Source: an uncultured Bacillus sp. (lineage in GTDB: Bacteria > Bacillota > Bacilli > Bacillales > DSM-1321). Taken from it: a DNA stretch of 19,746 nucleotides. The notes under the pieces are model-generated. The model did no database searches, was not told where the DNA came from, and saw only the letters and a program-made list of their open reading frames with translations. Location: assembly GCA_934215995.1 (NCBI GenBank), contig CAKQBC010000010.1, positions 1 through 19,746 of the forward strand. The letters run 5' to 3'. A program made the position numbers and the translations under genes. Shown here piece after piece: positions 1-8,285 of the stretch. The first letter of the stretch is position 1, and every line of letters begins with the position of its first letter.

Positions 1-6
1 CCCTTG

Positions 7-33
7 AAAACCCCAGTGTTTATAAGGGGTTTT
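7..33 (-). terminator. Terminator-like hairpin, possible displaced guaA terminator
   Basis: AAAACCCC (7-14) pairs perfectly with GGGGTTTT (26-33) around an 11-nt loop. The A-run and T-run flank the GC core on both strands, so it could act in either direction. On the minus strand it lies just after the distal copy of the guaA 3' end at 48-57. It may therefore be the original guaA terminator pushed about 3 kb away by an insertion; that link is inference. It could also serve a gene left of the window. Confidence 0.6.
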
Positions 34-47
34 AAGTTTTTTCAATT

Positions 48-57
48 ACTCCCACTC
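48..57 (-). repeat. Distal attachment-core copy (guaA 3' end repeat)
   Basis: The plus-strand sequence ACTCCCACTC matches 3057-3066 exactly. On the minus strand it reads as the Glu-Trp-Glu codons and stop of guaA, with TAA here instead of TGA. Identity stops after 10 bp on both sides, so the core is short. Confidence 0.6.
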
Positions 58-255
58 GAAAATACTACGTAATCATAACATATTTGTTTAGACATTTTAG
101 CTCTATTTGATTCAGATTACTCACATTGTCTATTATCGATTGGTTATAAAAACTTCTGTTATCAAATTGTTATCATTTACTGGCACAGAAATCAGCTTAT
201 GATCAATACATATTGCATTTATAATGAGTATACCAGAAGTTAAATAAACTGGAAC

Positions 256-513
256 TTATCGTTCTCTTAGTATTACTTCTATCTCATCACCAAAACTTTT
301 ATTAATCTGTTTTCTCACCTGCTTTGTAACTCCTATAATGTAACAGGGTGTTCCCATTTTTACCACCTGGCCACTATAAGGAACGCCATCAAAAGTGGCG
401 TTAACCAGCAATCTTCCTTTTCCAAATATTTTTTTAATGTCGTACGGCACTTCTATATATGCTGCATCCATATTTCCATTTTGAAGAATAATTGCATTGA
501 ATTTAAGTTCCAT
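256..513 (-). CDS. DUF1905 domain protein
   Basis: This small 85-residue protein consists almost entirely of a DUF1905 domain. The family pattern is visible: an N-terminal Phe-Asn-Ala strand, Val-Pro-Tyr-Asp-Ile, a Phe-Gly-Lys-Gly-Arg turn, an Asp-Gly-Val-Pro-Tyr segment, and a C-terminal Gly-Asp-Glu-Ile-Glu-Val-Ile-Leu strand. The molecular function of the family is not established. I chose the ATG at 513 because GGAG lies 7 nt upstream. The longer frame, open to 585, would overlap the SAP gene and lacks a better site. The gene starts 37 nt after the SAP gene ends and probably shares its transcript. It appears intact although its island neighbours are broken. No catalytic residues can be assigned. 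Confidence 0.8.
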   Translation of the reverse strand: MELKFNAIILQNGNMDAAYIEVPYDIKKIFGKGRLLVNATFDGVPYSGQVVKMGTPCYIIGVTKQVRKQINKSFGDEIEVILRER

Positions 514-550
514 ATCAAGTCTCCATTTTTGTTTTTCTACAAATTCCGAT

Positions 551-1677
551 TTATACCTGAACAATTCTAATTCTTTGCTCTGCAACTTTATAACTATTTT
601 TTAATTTTCTCTCTTCAAGTCCTATCTCAGCAAGAATAATATTAGCGCATTCATTTTCGTTAAAAACACGCTCGTCAATATGTATTTCTGCAAATTGCTC
701 ATAAGTATACTTGATGAATTCATCAACATTCATCCCTAATTCATTATATAATCTCTCGAAGTTTCCGATAATCGCCGGAGGAAGAGTCACTTCTTTTTTA
801 CCTTCCGTTGTAAAAAGATTTGCCATCCTACTTTCAAATTTCACCTCACGAAACAATTCACTGTTTGATATAGGCTTGTCACCATTACCCAAGCCGCTTA
901 AGTCGAAAGAAATAACTTCTGTCAATAGATTAAAAGCTGTCTTGTATTTCTTTTCCTCAACTAAAAAATCATACATATTCAGTCGGGTATTTCGATATAA
1001 ACCAAAATCAAAGTTTTGAAAGTGTTCACTGGATTGTATATTTAATTCTCGCCAAAGAATATCTCTATATCCCAAATATGAAGGATTATCAGTATTTAAC
1101 ATGATATTCATTTCCCAAACGGACATATAGTGGTGCCGATGTAAATAAGCAATATATTCGTTTTGCTTTAATTCGTCTTCACCCAGTTCAGTTAATGCAT
1201 AATACCGATCTGGCAGTATTTTTTCTAATTCATCTGTGCCATAGCGTTCGATAACTCTCTTTATCAAATCATCTTTCTTACCAGATGTTTTTTCTCCAAT
1301 CTCAGAAAGCATTTTCTTTAAGTCATTAACCACCATTCTCTTTAACACACTACCTGCATCACCAAGACAAATAAATCCTCTCTTGAATAGCGAATCCAAG
1401 ATCTCTTGTGGATTGAGAACAAAGTAATTCCACTTCCAAAAGTTTTGAAACGAATTACCACTTGTTTTATATGTACTCGCATAGTCTAACATCAGTATTT
1501 CATGTGGGTATAACCATTTTTTGACGGAAAAGCTTTACTTATTCTACTTTCAAGAGTTGGAATGCCCTCATTATCATATTCACTTGTTTTTATTGAGTCT
1601 TTCTCATCTTTCAGCTGTTGTGAAGTTGAAGAAGATAAATCAGAAGAGTCTTTTCTAAAAAAATCAAATAGTCCCAT
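551..1677 (-). pseudogene. SAP-domain protein gene split by a one-base frameshift
   Basis: Two minus-strand frames belong to one gene. The first (1677-1492, 61 aa) starts at an ATG with AGGAGG 7 nt upstream and begins Met-Gly-Leu-Phe-Asp-Phe-Phe. It ends prematurely after Phe-Pro-Ser-Lys-Asn-Gly. The second frame (usable ATG at 1492) stays open upstream through Leu-Tyr-Pro-His-Glu-Ile-Leu-Met-Leu-Asp-Tyr, matching the continuation I remember from intact homologues. One missing base in about 1506-1521, near an A6 run, restores a protein of about 375 aa. A SAP-like helix-extension-helix motif (a putative DNA-binding module) lies near residues 50-95 of the second part. The rest is unassigned and largely helical. 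The second part might still be translated from its own ATG, which overlaps the upstream TGA (TGATG). A sequencing error or slippage at the A-run is possible. Confidence 0.75.
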
Positions 1678-1740
1678 GCATAATCCTCCTAACACTATAA
1701 CTCCAAACAAATTCCAATTTATCCCACTATTTTAAAAAAT

Positions 1741-1746
1741 ATTATA
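1741..1746 (-). promoter_or_regulatory. Extended -10 promoter of the SAP/DUF1905 genes
   Basis: On the minus strand TATAAT is preceded by TGT, giving an extended -10 (TGnTATAAT). The -35 region is poor, as is usual for extended -10 promoters. It lies about 63 nt upstream of the SAP gene start at 1677. Confidence 0.5.
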
Positions 1747-2108
1747 ACAGAATACTTTATTGAATTATATCCCACATATCAAAATAAACCCGCAGAAGTG
1801 TATACTGTTCTTTTACGGACTTTTAATAGAAACTTAGTGATATCAGCTATCTTTGCACAAATTGTAATTGCTTTATTCATAAATCTCTATCATAGTTTTT
1901 CCTTCTTCTTTCATGATTACCTGATTCTTTTTCCACCTGTTTCACAGCAGCAATCGCATCTTTCACTTTATCGATACCGAAAATAATTATTACCGTGTGA
2001 AAATTTATTTCTATTCCTTTCATTCTTTCATTATCTTTTACAAGCTCACGATTTCGCCTTACTAAAACTTCGTTACGATCGATTTGATACTTATAATTCG
2101 ATTACAAT
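1747..2108. other. Non-coding AT-rich stretch of the island
   Basis: No credible gene was found here. The only plus-strand frame (1798-1986) lacks a ribosome binding site and its translation looks random. The region contains no HxLRH or catalytic-Tyr segment that would complete the integrase. The integrase 3' part therefore appears to be deleted rather than merely frameshifted. Confidence 0.5.
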
Positions 2109-2912
2109 TCATAGTATTTTATTTTTTAACTCCAGATACTCGCGATTTATCGATTTAAGCACATCAAATAATTTTGTAAATATAGGTACTACTTTTTTCA
2201 CGATATGTTTTTGCAGTTTCAAATGATCCTGCTTCTGGCAAAACCGTTAGCCTCATTGCCGATTGATCCAGGAAGTAATACTCCTCTATTTCATCTGGAA
2301 GCTTCTTTTTGAAGCGTTCCTTCTTTGCAAACTCATAAAGCCTCATGTACTTTCTCATAATTCGACTAATATAAACTAGTCGTTGTTTTGAACCTTTCCC
2401 ATGAATCAGGATGTGCCGAGCGGACATGTCACTCCTCTTAATGTCACATAGCTCTGAGACCCCAACCCCTGTATCAAAGAGAAAAATCAAAATCAGCTTA
2501 TCTCTAATGTTTGAGTATGTATCTCTCTCACATCATTAATGATTCGTGAGACCTCCTCGTCATTGAAGGTAACAATTACTTTGTCATCCTCCTTCAAGCT
2601 CTTGATTCTCCTCATAGGGTTATCGAACTCATCCATAAACTCTTCCTCAACTAGATAATTGATGAATACCTTCATGGTTGAAAGCGTGTTGCTTATTGTT
2701 CTGTTGCATTCTCTTCCAAAGTTCTGCCTCTCCTTAATAAACTTTTTCACATGGATTGGCTTAACTTCCTCCACCTCATACACCTCAATAGTTTCTATGA
2801 AATCCTTTAACATCTTCAGACGATACATGCAAACGTCAATATATCTCGGTTTCCTTCTCATAATCTCTTGATTCATTCTGAAGTCATCAATCATATCGAT
2901 TATTTTAGACAC
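2109..2912 (-). pseudogene. Tyrosine recombinase (integrase), frameshifted and truncated
   Basis: The N-terminal part reads from a GTG at 2912, with AGGAAAGGGGG just upstream, and holds a SAM-like core-binding domain ending in a Glu-Glu-Val linker. Near 2512 a single missing base moves the reading into the frame that continues Tyr-Ser-Asn-Ile-Arg-Asp-Lys-Leu-Ile and then the catalytic-domain motif Asp-Thr-Gly-x-x-x-Ser-Glu-Leu. The first catalytic Arg of that motif is Gly (GGG codon). The HGKGSKQR beta-hairpin segment follows, then Tyr-Phe-Leu-Asp-Gln-Ser. The frame stops at 2164. An adjacent frame stays open to 2109 but has neither the HxLRH box nor the Tyr nucleophile. The enzyme must be inactive. 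It probably once catalysed integration at the guaA end next to it. Confidence 0.85.
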
Positions 2913-2913
2913 A

Positions 2914-2964
2914 AAAAAGACCCCCTTTCCTACCCAAATTTCAGGCAAAAAAGAGAGTCTTTTT
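2914..2964. repeat. Inverted repeat in front of the integrase start
   Basis: AAAAAGAC at 2914-2921 is the perfect reverse complement of GTCTTTTT at 2957-2964. A tighter alternative pairs AAAAAGA with TCTTTTT within 2947-2964. It lies between the guaA end and the integrase GTG start. It could be a weak terminator or a recombinase arm or core feature; the sequence does not decide. Confidence 0.35.
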
Positions 2965-3054
2965 GAAAGTTCAATAGTTGCATCGATAAATATCGCCACG
3001 AAACCTTGATATAACAAGCTTCAGGAGGGGTTCAATCCTCAAAAAGTTGTCAGG

Positions 3055-4611
3055 TCACTCCCACTCAATCGTCGCAGGCGGCTTGGACGTGATGTCATAC
3101 ACAACGCGGTTGATGTGTGCTACTTCGTTTACGATGCGGACGGAGATTTTCTCCAGTACATCCCACGGGATACGTGCCCAGTCGGAAGTCATGCCATCGA
3201 TTGATGTTACGGCACGGATGCCGATCGTGTAATCGTACGTACGTGCATCTCCCATAACGCCTACGCTGCGGATGTCAGGAAGAACCGTGAAGTATTGCCA
3301 GATGTCTCGATCCAATCCTGCTTTTTTAATTTCTTCACGCAGGATGTGGTCAGACTCACGGACGATCTCCAATTTTTCTTCTGTCACTTCGCCAAGAACA
3401 CGGATTCCAAGGCCAGGGCCCGGAAACGGCTGTCGCCAAACGACCTCATCGGACATGCCCAGTTCCGTTCCAAGTGCACGGACTTCATCCTTGAACAATG
3501 TATTCAATGGCTCGATCAATTTGAATTCCATATCTTCAGGAAGTCCGCCCACGTTGTGATGGGACTTGATTGTTTGCGCTGTTGCTGTGCCGCTCTCGAT
3601 AATGTCCGTGTAAAGCGTGCCTTGTGCCAGGAATTCGATTCCCTCAAGCTTCGCCGCTTCATCGTCGAATACGTAGATGAATTCATTGCCGATGATTTTG
3701 CGTTTTTTCTCTGGGTCCGATACGCCTTTCAGTTTGTTCATGAAACGCTCATGGGCATCCACTTTGATGACATTCATGTTGAACTGCTCTGTGAAAGTCT
3801 TCATGACTTGGTCCGCTTCGCCTTTACGGAGCAATCCATGGTCAACGAAGATACATGTCAGCTGATCGCCTATCGCCTTATGGATCAGTACTGCAACAAC
3901 AGAAGAATCAACGCCGCCGCTAAGTGCGCATAGAACCTTCTTGTCGCCGACAGCCTGGCGGATTTTTTCCGTTTCTATTTCGATGAAGTTCTCCATAGAC
4001 CATTCGCCTGCACATCCGCACACGTTGTAGACAAAGTTCTTTAGAAGATCGTTCCCGTATTGGGAATGCTGCACTTCCGGATGGAATTGCACCGCATACA
4101 GATTAGCCGCTTTGTTGCTCATCCCGGCAATCGGGCAATGCGTGCCGCTTGTTGAATCCACCTCAAAGCCTTCAGGTGTCTCCACAACAAGATCCCCGTG
4201 GCTCATCCAAACGATTTGCTCTGCAGGTGTGTCGCTGTATAGTGCTGAATCATTCGCTACATTTAATGTAGCTTTTCCGTATTCGCGCTGGCTTGCTTTT
4301 TCAACTTTCCCGCCGAAATGCACAGTCATCAGCTGCATGCCGTAGCAAATTCCAAGTACAGGGATTCCCATATCGAAAATGCCTTCGTCGCAACGGAATG
4401 ATTTCTCATCATAGACGCTGTTCGGTCCGCCTGAAAGGATGATTCCTTTCGGGTTCATCTTCTTGATTTCATCAACTGAAAGCGTGTGCGGGTGAAGTTC
4501 GGAATAAACCCCAAGCTCCCTGATCCGTCTAGTGATTAATTGATTGTATTGGCTGCCGAAATCAAGAACAACAACCAATTCCTGATTCTGCAATTCTGTT
4601 TTTCCTGGCAC
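3055..4611 (-). CDS. guaA: GMP synthase (glutamine-hydrolysing)
   Basis: The enzyme aminates XMP to GMP using glutamine and ATP, the last step of guanine nucleotide synthesis in the cytosol. The N-terminal class I glutamine amidotransferase carries the nucleophile Cys89 in Gly-Ile-Cys-Tyr-Gly and the His of Phe-His-Pro-Glu. The ATP pyrophosphatase domain has the P-loop Ser-Gly-Gly-Val-Asp-Ser-Ser near residue 235. The C-terminal dimerisation domain ends in the invariant Ile-Glu-Trp-Glu. I chose the GTG at 4611 (518 aa) because AGAGG lies 8 nt upstream; the frame is open to 4674, but that extension would run into the leader. B. subtilis GuaA is close in length (513 aa). It is transcribed alone behind a guanine riboswitch. 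The 3' end is the integration point of the neighbouring element and is intact. Confidence 0.98.
   Translation of the reverse strand: MPGKTELQNQELVVVLDFGSQYNQLITRRIRELGVYSELHPHTLSVDEIKKMNPKGIILSGGPNSVYDEKSFRCDEGIFDMGIPVLGICYGMQLMTVHFGGKVEKASQREYGKATLNVANDSALYSDTPAEQIVWMSHGDLVVETPEGFEVDSTSGTHCPIAGMSNKAANLYAVQFHPEVQHSQYGNDLLKNFVYNVCGCAGEWSMENFIEIETEKIRQAVGDKKVLCALSGGVDSSVVAVLIHKAIGDQLTCIFVDHGLLRKGEADQVMKTFTEQFNMNVIKVDAHERFMNKLKGVSDPEKKRKIIGNEFIYVFDDEAAKLEGIEFLAQGTLYTDIIESGTATAQTIKSHHNVGGLPEDMEFKLIEPLNTLFKDEVRALGTELGMSDEVVWRQPFPGPGLGIRVLGEVTEEKLEIVRESDHILREEIKKAGLDRDIWQYFTVLPDIRSVGVMGDARTYDYTIGIRAVTSIDGMTSDWARIPWDVLEKISVRIVNEVAHINRVVYDITSKPPATIEWE
3057..3066 (-). repeat. Proximal attachment-core copy at the guaA stop
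   Basis: This is the 10-bp sequence shared with 48-57. It is formed by the last three sense codons of guaA (Glu-Trp-Glu) and the first base of its TGA stop. GuaA stays complete because the junction leaves its C-terminus unchanged. Confidence 0.6.
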
Positions 4612-4676
4612 GTCCGTCACCTCTAGTAAATTTATCAAATCTGTATTGCCTGTATGCAATCGTCTGTATATCATAC

Positions 4677-4752
4677 GGCAAAAACTAGCCCTATATACAG
4701 AAAGAACTAGAATCCGCCGCTATTTTATGCCTAACGGCAGGGGTCTAGTTCT
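4677..4752 (-). terminator. Riboswitch-controlled terminator of guaA
   Basis: On the minus strand AGAACTAGA (4752-4744) pairs perfectly with TCTAGTTCT (4711-4703). Inside it GCCG and CGGC extend the stem, and a T-rich stretch follows. A third related segment, GGGCTAGTTTTT (4691-4680), could pair with the AACTAGACCC part instead and has a better U-run. The CTAG repeats thus allow alternative folds between the aptamer and guaA, which fits a transcription-attenuation switch that stops guaA expression when guanine is bound. Confidence 0.75.
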
Positions 4753-4779
4753 ACTTCCATCGCTAATGAAAAAACATAA

Positions 4780-4849
4780 CTTCATAGTCGGGCCATTTAC
4801 GGTGGTCCGGTAGAGACTTTCGATCCATATTATCGAAGATATACGAAGG
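4780..4849 (-). ncRNA. Guanine (purine) riboswitch aptamer
   Basis: All parts of the purine aptamer are visible on the minus strand. P1 is CTTCGTA paired with TATGAAG. P2 is CTTCGAT paired with ATCGAAAG, closed by loop AATATGG. The core CTCTACC follows. P3 is GGACCA paired with TGGCCC, closed by loop CCGTAAA. The 3' junction reads CGACTATG. The C in GACTATG is the position that pairs with the ligand, indicating guanine rather than adenine specificity. It lies 170 nt upstream of guaA, whose product makes GMP, so feedback repression is expected. Confidence 0.95.
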
Positions 4850-4882
4850 AAATAAGCATATTATTTTTTTAAACTATGCCCT

Positions 4883-4912
4883 ATTGTACCAACTGATTAA
4901 AATTTAGGTCAA
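4883..4912 (-). promoter_or_regulatory. SigA promoter of guaA
   Basis: On the minus strand the -35 box TTGACC (4912-4907) and the -10 box TACAAT (4888-4883) are 18 nt apart. The predicted start, near 4876, leaves about 26 nt before the aptamer. The -35 box overlaps the stop codon of the upstream yebA gene, so guaA has its own promoter at the very end of that operon. Confidence 0.85.
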
Positions 4913-7089
4913 GTGATAGTTTTTCTCATCATTTTTTCCCACAGCGGTTTGCTCTTTTCCCAGTACGCTGATGCGTCTTCCTGATTATAAAGAATGCGTT
5001 CGTATTCACGGGTCAGCTTGCTCATGTCGCTTGTCCGGAAATATTCATCGATATATCTGGAATAATCGCGCAAGGTTTGGTCGGATTTCCGCTTGATTCC
5101 ATATCTGGCCATCTGTTTGAGCAGCACTTCATAGGCTTTCTCCATTCGGCCGGGATCGTTCCCGCTCCTGAAATACAAAAGCCATAAACGCGGGAGCCAT
5201 TTTCCTCTTGCCGCATAAGACAGGGCTGCAGCCAGGATAAGCAGCGTCGCTATGAGAACAATCGTCCATTTATGCTCCTCTATTGTTTTTTGGGCAGACT
5301 CGGCAAGGCTGTCTTCCTTACCGGCGCTTTGTTCAGGCTGCAGGGGATCAGGCTTCTCAGGTTGGTTCTCAGGCAGTTCATTCTGTTCTTCTTCCGCCTC
5401 CTCAGGCTGCTCCTGACCGCTTTCGGCGGTATTGTATTCGAAGCGGTTATTGTTCGTGAAGCCTTTCGTCGGCTCATAAGGAACCCAACCGGTTCCGGGA
5501 AAATACACTTCCACCCATGAATGGGCATTGTTGTTGGTTACCTCATATATATTTTTCCCGTCTTCCCTTCCTGTGAATGTTCCGTGCGTATAGCCCTTAA
5601 CCCACCGGGCCGGGATTCCGAGTGAACGGACCATCACCACCATACTTGTGGAATAATGGTCGCAGTAGCCGATTTTCGTCTCAAAAAGGAATTGGTCGAC
5701 AAAATCCTGATAGTCACGGGGATAAGGGATATCTGTACGCTCATACGCAAATTGGGGGCTATCGAAATAATCTTCGATTGCCTTCACCTTGTCATACCAG
5801 TTATCTTTGTTTTCAGTCAATGTGGATGCAAGCTCTCGTACCCTGCCGGGAAGATTTTCAGGCAGCTGCAGATAACGGTTATCCACTATTTCCGCTTGAT
5901 GGTTTTTGACGGTTTTCAGTTCATCTATATTATAGATCGGCACTTTATATTGATAGGAAAAGCCGGTCCGCCCATCACTTTCAATTTTCCCTGTTGTACT
6001 ATCATAAACGAAGGCGGTATCGGGTTCCTTCCCGGTTACAAGCCCTTCCGCACCGGGTGTCGGATAAGGGACATAATCGGATGGGCTTTCAAAGTCCAGG
6101 CTTCCCTCCTGAAGGACTGTTGTGTTAATCGACGAAGATAAATTCATTTCTTGTATACTAAGTTGGCGGCTTGCCCCCACCTCATTTTCTCCGGAATCAA
6201 GCCAGCCTTTTCCCGTGTATATATCTTTTGATTCGATCTTCCAGTAATGCCTCGTCTGTGCCTTCGTCGTCATCACAAGCGTATCATCCTCGGTAAACCC
6301 GCCTCCAAGACTTGTGTCATCCTCATCATATCCTACTCTGCCGGTCCCTCCGGATCCGCTTCCCGAAAACTTCTCCGATGTGCTGACGATGAATGGAACC
6401 GGATCGGACCACTGTGCAGCATATTTCGGGGAAAAGTAACCGATCATCCCGCTGATCAAAAGGAATACAAGAAACGGAACCAGCCATTTCATATATTGCC
6501 GGGGCTTGATGACCAGCCGTTCAAATTGAAGCAGTCTTTCCATGCTCAAAATCCCGAGAAGAAGGAACCCGATGACAAATAACCGGATGATTGCAAAGTC
6601 TGCACTATACGGCGTAAACGTATCCAGAACCGCCAAAAAGATGATAGTCATGAAGAAAAACAGAAAAATCCTTTTTCTGACCATCAGCCAGTAATGTAGC
6701 AGGTACGTAACCATCCATAAAAGGGAAAACAGCAGGATTGTCCTGAAGGCATTCGTGATATCCATCCACTCTCCCCCGGCTATGGCATAAAAGCTCAAGA
6801 CGGTTTCGGACAAAGCTTCAAAGAGCCATTCGGCATCGGTAAGCGGTACATCCGGATAGTAAACGCGGCGGATGGCCCAGAGGATATAGACGGGCAGGAC
6901 CAGCCATCTCCACCAGCCCTTTGGCGACAAGGCATACATCAGTAAAGAAACTGCAATGAAAACAACAAAAATGCTGATGCTCCCTACATTCGCCAGTTCC
7001 GATAATGGCCGAAGCCATTCCCATAGGAGCAGCCATCCTAAAGCATAAAGCAGCAAGACGGGAATCTTAGCCCCATTCATGCTTCTCAT
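4909..7089 (-). CDS. yebA: Membrane transglutaminase-like protein (YebA/TgpA type)
   Basis: This 726-residue protein begins with several hydrophobic helices (about the first 220 residues, TgpA N-terminal type). An extracytoplasmic part follows with a transglutaminase-like core at about 430-545: Cys476 in Gly-Tyr-Cys-Asp-His-Tyr, His523 in Ala-His-Ser-Trp-Val-Glu-Val, and Glu539 in Val-Pro-Tyr-Glu-Pro-Thr where the classic triad has Asp. Then come a Glu/Pro/Gln-rich linker, one more membrane helix, and a cytosolic DUF4129-like tail. The substrate is unknown; a cell-envelope protease or amidase role is only inference. The ATG at 7089 overlaps the yeaD stop (TAATG) and has GGGGGTG upstream, so translation is probably coupled. 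The frame is open to 7146, but that would overlap yeaD widely. Gene order and length (B. subtilis YebA, about 737 aa) support the name. Confidence 0.9.
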   Translation of the reverse strand: MRSMNGAKIPVLLLYALGWLLLWEWLRPLSELANVGSISIFVVFIAVSLLMYALSPKGWWRWLVLPVYILWAIRRVYYPDVPLTDAEWLFEALSETVLSFYAIAGGEWMDITNAFRTILLFSLLWMVTYLLHYWLMVRKRIFLFFFMTIIFLAVLDTFTPYSADFAIIRLFVIGFLLLGILSMERLLQFERLVIKPRQYMKWLVPFLVFLLISGMIGYFSPKYAAQWSDPVPFIVSTSEKFSGSGSGGTGRVGYDEDDTSLGGGFTEDDTLVMTTKAQTRHYWKIESKDIYTGKGWLDSGENEVGASRQLSIQEMNLSSSINTTVLQEGSLDFESPSDYVPYPTPGAEGLVTGKEPDTAFVYDSTTGKIESDGRTGFSYQYKVPIYNIDELKTVKNHQAEIVDNRYLQLPENLPGRVRELASTLTENKDNWYDKVKAIEDYFDSPQFAYERTDIPYPRDYQDFVDQFLFETKIGYCDHYSTSMVVMVRSLGIPARWVKGYTHGTFTGREDGKNIYEVTNNNAHSWVEVYFPGTGWVPYEPTKGFTNNNRFEYNTAESGQEQPEEAEEEQNELPENQPEKPDPLQPEQSAGKEDSLAESAQKTIEEHKWTIVLIATLLILAAALSYAARGKWLPRLWLLYFRSGNDPGRMEKAYEVLLKQMARYGIKRKSDQTLRDYSRYIDEYFRTSDMSKLTREYERILYNQEDASAYWEKSKPLWEKMMRKTIT

Positions 7090-8285
7090 TATCCCACCCC
7101 CTTTTCTGCCGAAGAATGCCATGTATCTGGCTTTAAAAACCTGCATTTGATGCCATTCCGGAAAGCCATGCCCTGCAGCGCCTCAGGCACGCGGCCCGTG
7201 CTTTCCTGCATCACAAAGATCTGTGACGGGCTATTGCCCTTTAAGGAAGAGATTGACTCGATCAATTCTTTCGTAAGCATCGAGGTAAGGACGATGATGC
7301 CCGTATTGGAGAAAAAGGAATGGTTGATGCGGAGGAGATGAACATCCATTGTCTCCATTTCCGTATCCTCCGCGATCGCCAGCCGGTAAAAGATGCTTTC
7401 TCTCTGGGCCTTCCCCCGGCCGAACGGCACTGTCGTGCCGTTCGTGCCCGCATAGGCGACACCTGTTCCTTTCTTCAGCAGGCTATGCGTCAACGATGCA
7501 GCAAAGGTCACAAGCTCCTCGAACTCCGCTGAAGGTGTCTGGTCAAGGATGATGACCGCGTCCCGCCCTTTTCTTTCTTCAAACTCCTTCGTCATGAATT
7601 CATTTCTCTTAGCAGTCGCTTTCCAATGGATCCACGATATCCGGTCCCCGGGCATATAGTTACGGACACCCGTCACAATCGTATGCTCACTTTGGTTCTG
7701 GACGGGGGACGCATGATTCCCATGTTCATATACCGCTTCCGCCTCCGAAAAATTAATGCTTTCATACCCAGGATAGATCAAAACCTTATCCCGGCATTCA
7801 ATCACAGCTTTCCGTTTATAGAACCCAAGCATATCCCCTGTGCTGATTCTGATATTATTGAAACGGTGCTCTCCCCTTTTTGCCTTGGAAATCGTGTATA
7901 TGTACGAAAACTCTTTCCTGAACATAGGAAACATGACCGTTTTATGCGAGCCATGCACCTTAGGCTTAAGCTTTCCCGGAATGCCGTCTTCCACAATCAG
8001 GTACATGATCGGGAAAGGCCAGCGCATGCTGATACTGATTTTTACATGGATGTCATCCCCTGCCTTGTAGGAATCCCTGTGGAACAACCGTTCAGCATGG
8101 ATGCTGCCCATTGGGTAAAACCTCAGAATCAGCATATACAATAGAAAAGGCAGAAAACTGAAGAACAGAAACCAGCTTACGAACCCTCCCTGAAACATCG
8201 CATAAACAAAAGACAGCAATAGCAGAAAAACAAGGCCAAGTGCCTTCAGGTATCCCGATGCCGCTATTCTTCGGATCATCTTCAT
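7089..8285 (-). CDS. yeaD: DUF58 membrane protein
   Basis: This 398-residue protein has two N-terminal hydrophobic helices (about 13-32 and 35-56), then a beta-rich region. The DUF58 signature is in the second half: Tyr-Met-Pro-Gly-Asp-Arg-Ile, then Ile-His-Trp-Lys-Ala-Thr-Ala-Lys, then a von Willebrand A-like start with Val-Ile-Ile-Leu-Asp-Gln-Thr. DUF58 proteins are regular partners of MoxR ATPases and transglutaminase-like proteins, probably in complex assembly or envelope processes, but no activity is established. Its ATG shares four bases with the stop of the MoxR gene (ATGA), and its own stop overlaps the yebA start, so the three genes form one tightly coupled operon. A second ATG two codons later is possible. 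Confidence 0.9.
   Translation of the reverse strand: MKMIRRIAASGYLKALGLVFLLLLSFVYAMFQGGFVSWFLFFSFLPFLLYMLILRFYPMGSIHAERLFHRDSYKAGDDIHVKISISMRWPFPIMYLIVEDGIPGKLKPKVHGSHKTVMFPMFRKEFSYIYTISKAKRGEHRFNNIRISTGDMLGFYKRKAVIECRDKVLIYPGYESINFSEAEAVYEHGNHASPVQNQSEHTIVTGVRNYMPGDRISWIHWKATAKRNEFMTKEFEERKGRDAVIILDQTPSAEFEELVTFAASLTHSLLKKGTGVAYAGTNGTTVPFGRGKAQRESIFYRLAIAEDTEMETMDVHLLRINHSFFSNTGIIVLTSMLTKELIESISSLKGNSPSQIFVMQESTGRVPEALQGMAFRNGIKCRFLKPDTWHSSAEKGVG

Larger units (their letters stand above)
46..3066. mobile_element. Decayed integrative element inserted at the 3' end of guaA
   Basis: The minus-strand 10-mer GAGTGGGAGT, which encodes the last codons of GuaA (Glu-Trp-Glu) and the start of its stop codon, occurs at 3066-3057 and again at 57-48. 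The distal copy keeps the same reading: GAG TGG GAG TAA. Between the copies the DNA is visibly more AT-rich than the rest of the window. A tyrosine integrase remnant sits directly beside guaA, pointing away from it, as in many site-specific islands. The 3' end of guaA is a known island integration hotspot. The cargo is a DUF1905 gene and a frameshifted SAP-domain gene. The integrase is broken, so the element is probably immobile. The boundaries are inferred from the short repeat only. Confidence 0.65.

Noticed and set aside
58..255. About 38 open codons on the minus strand after the DUF1905 stop
   Set aside because: There is no start codon with a ribosome site and no known domain. It may be an old extension, but this cannot be supported.
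1798..1986. 62-residue plus-strand frame
   Set aside because: It has no ribosome binding site, an unlikely composition, and lies antisense in decayed island DNA.
3020..3047. A tRNA T-arm-like stretch (GGTTCAATCC) near the guaA end
   Set aside because: Only three to four pairs form, and no anticodon or acceptor arm is present, so it is not a tRNA or a tRNA-type attachment site.
3295..3933. Long plus-strand frame antisense to guaA
   Set aside because: guaA is certain on the other strand; this frame is a by-product of its codon usage.
4850..4880. Possible terminator of the yebA operon (GCATA/TATGC)
   Set aside because: The stem has only 5 bp with a long A-rich loop, and it lies within the guaA leader, so it is too weak to call.
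7626..8144. 172-residue plus-strand frame antisense to yeaD
   Set aside because: No ribosome site or recognisable domain; yeaD is clearly the coding strand.
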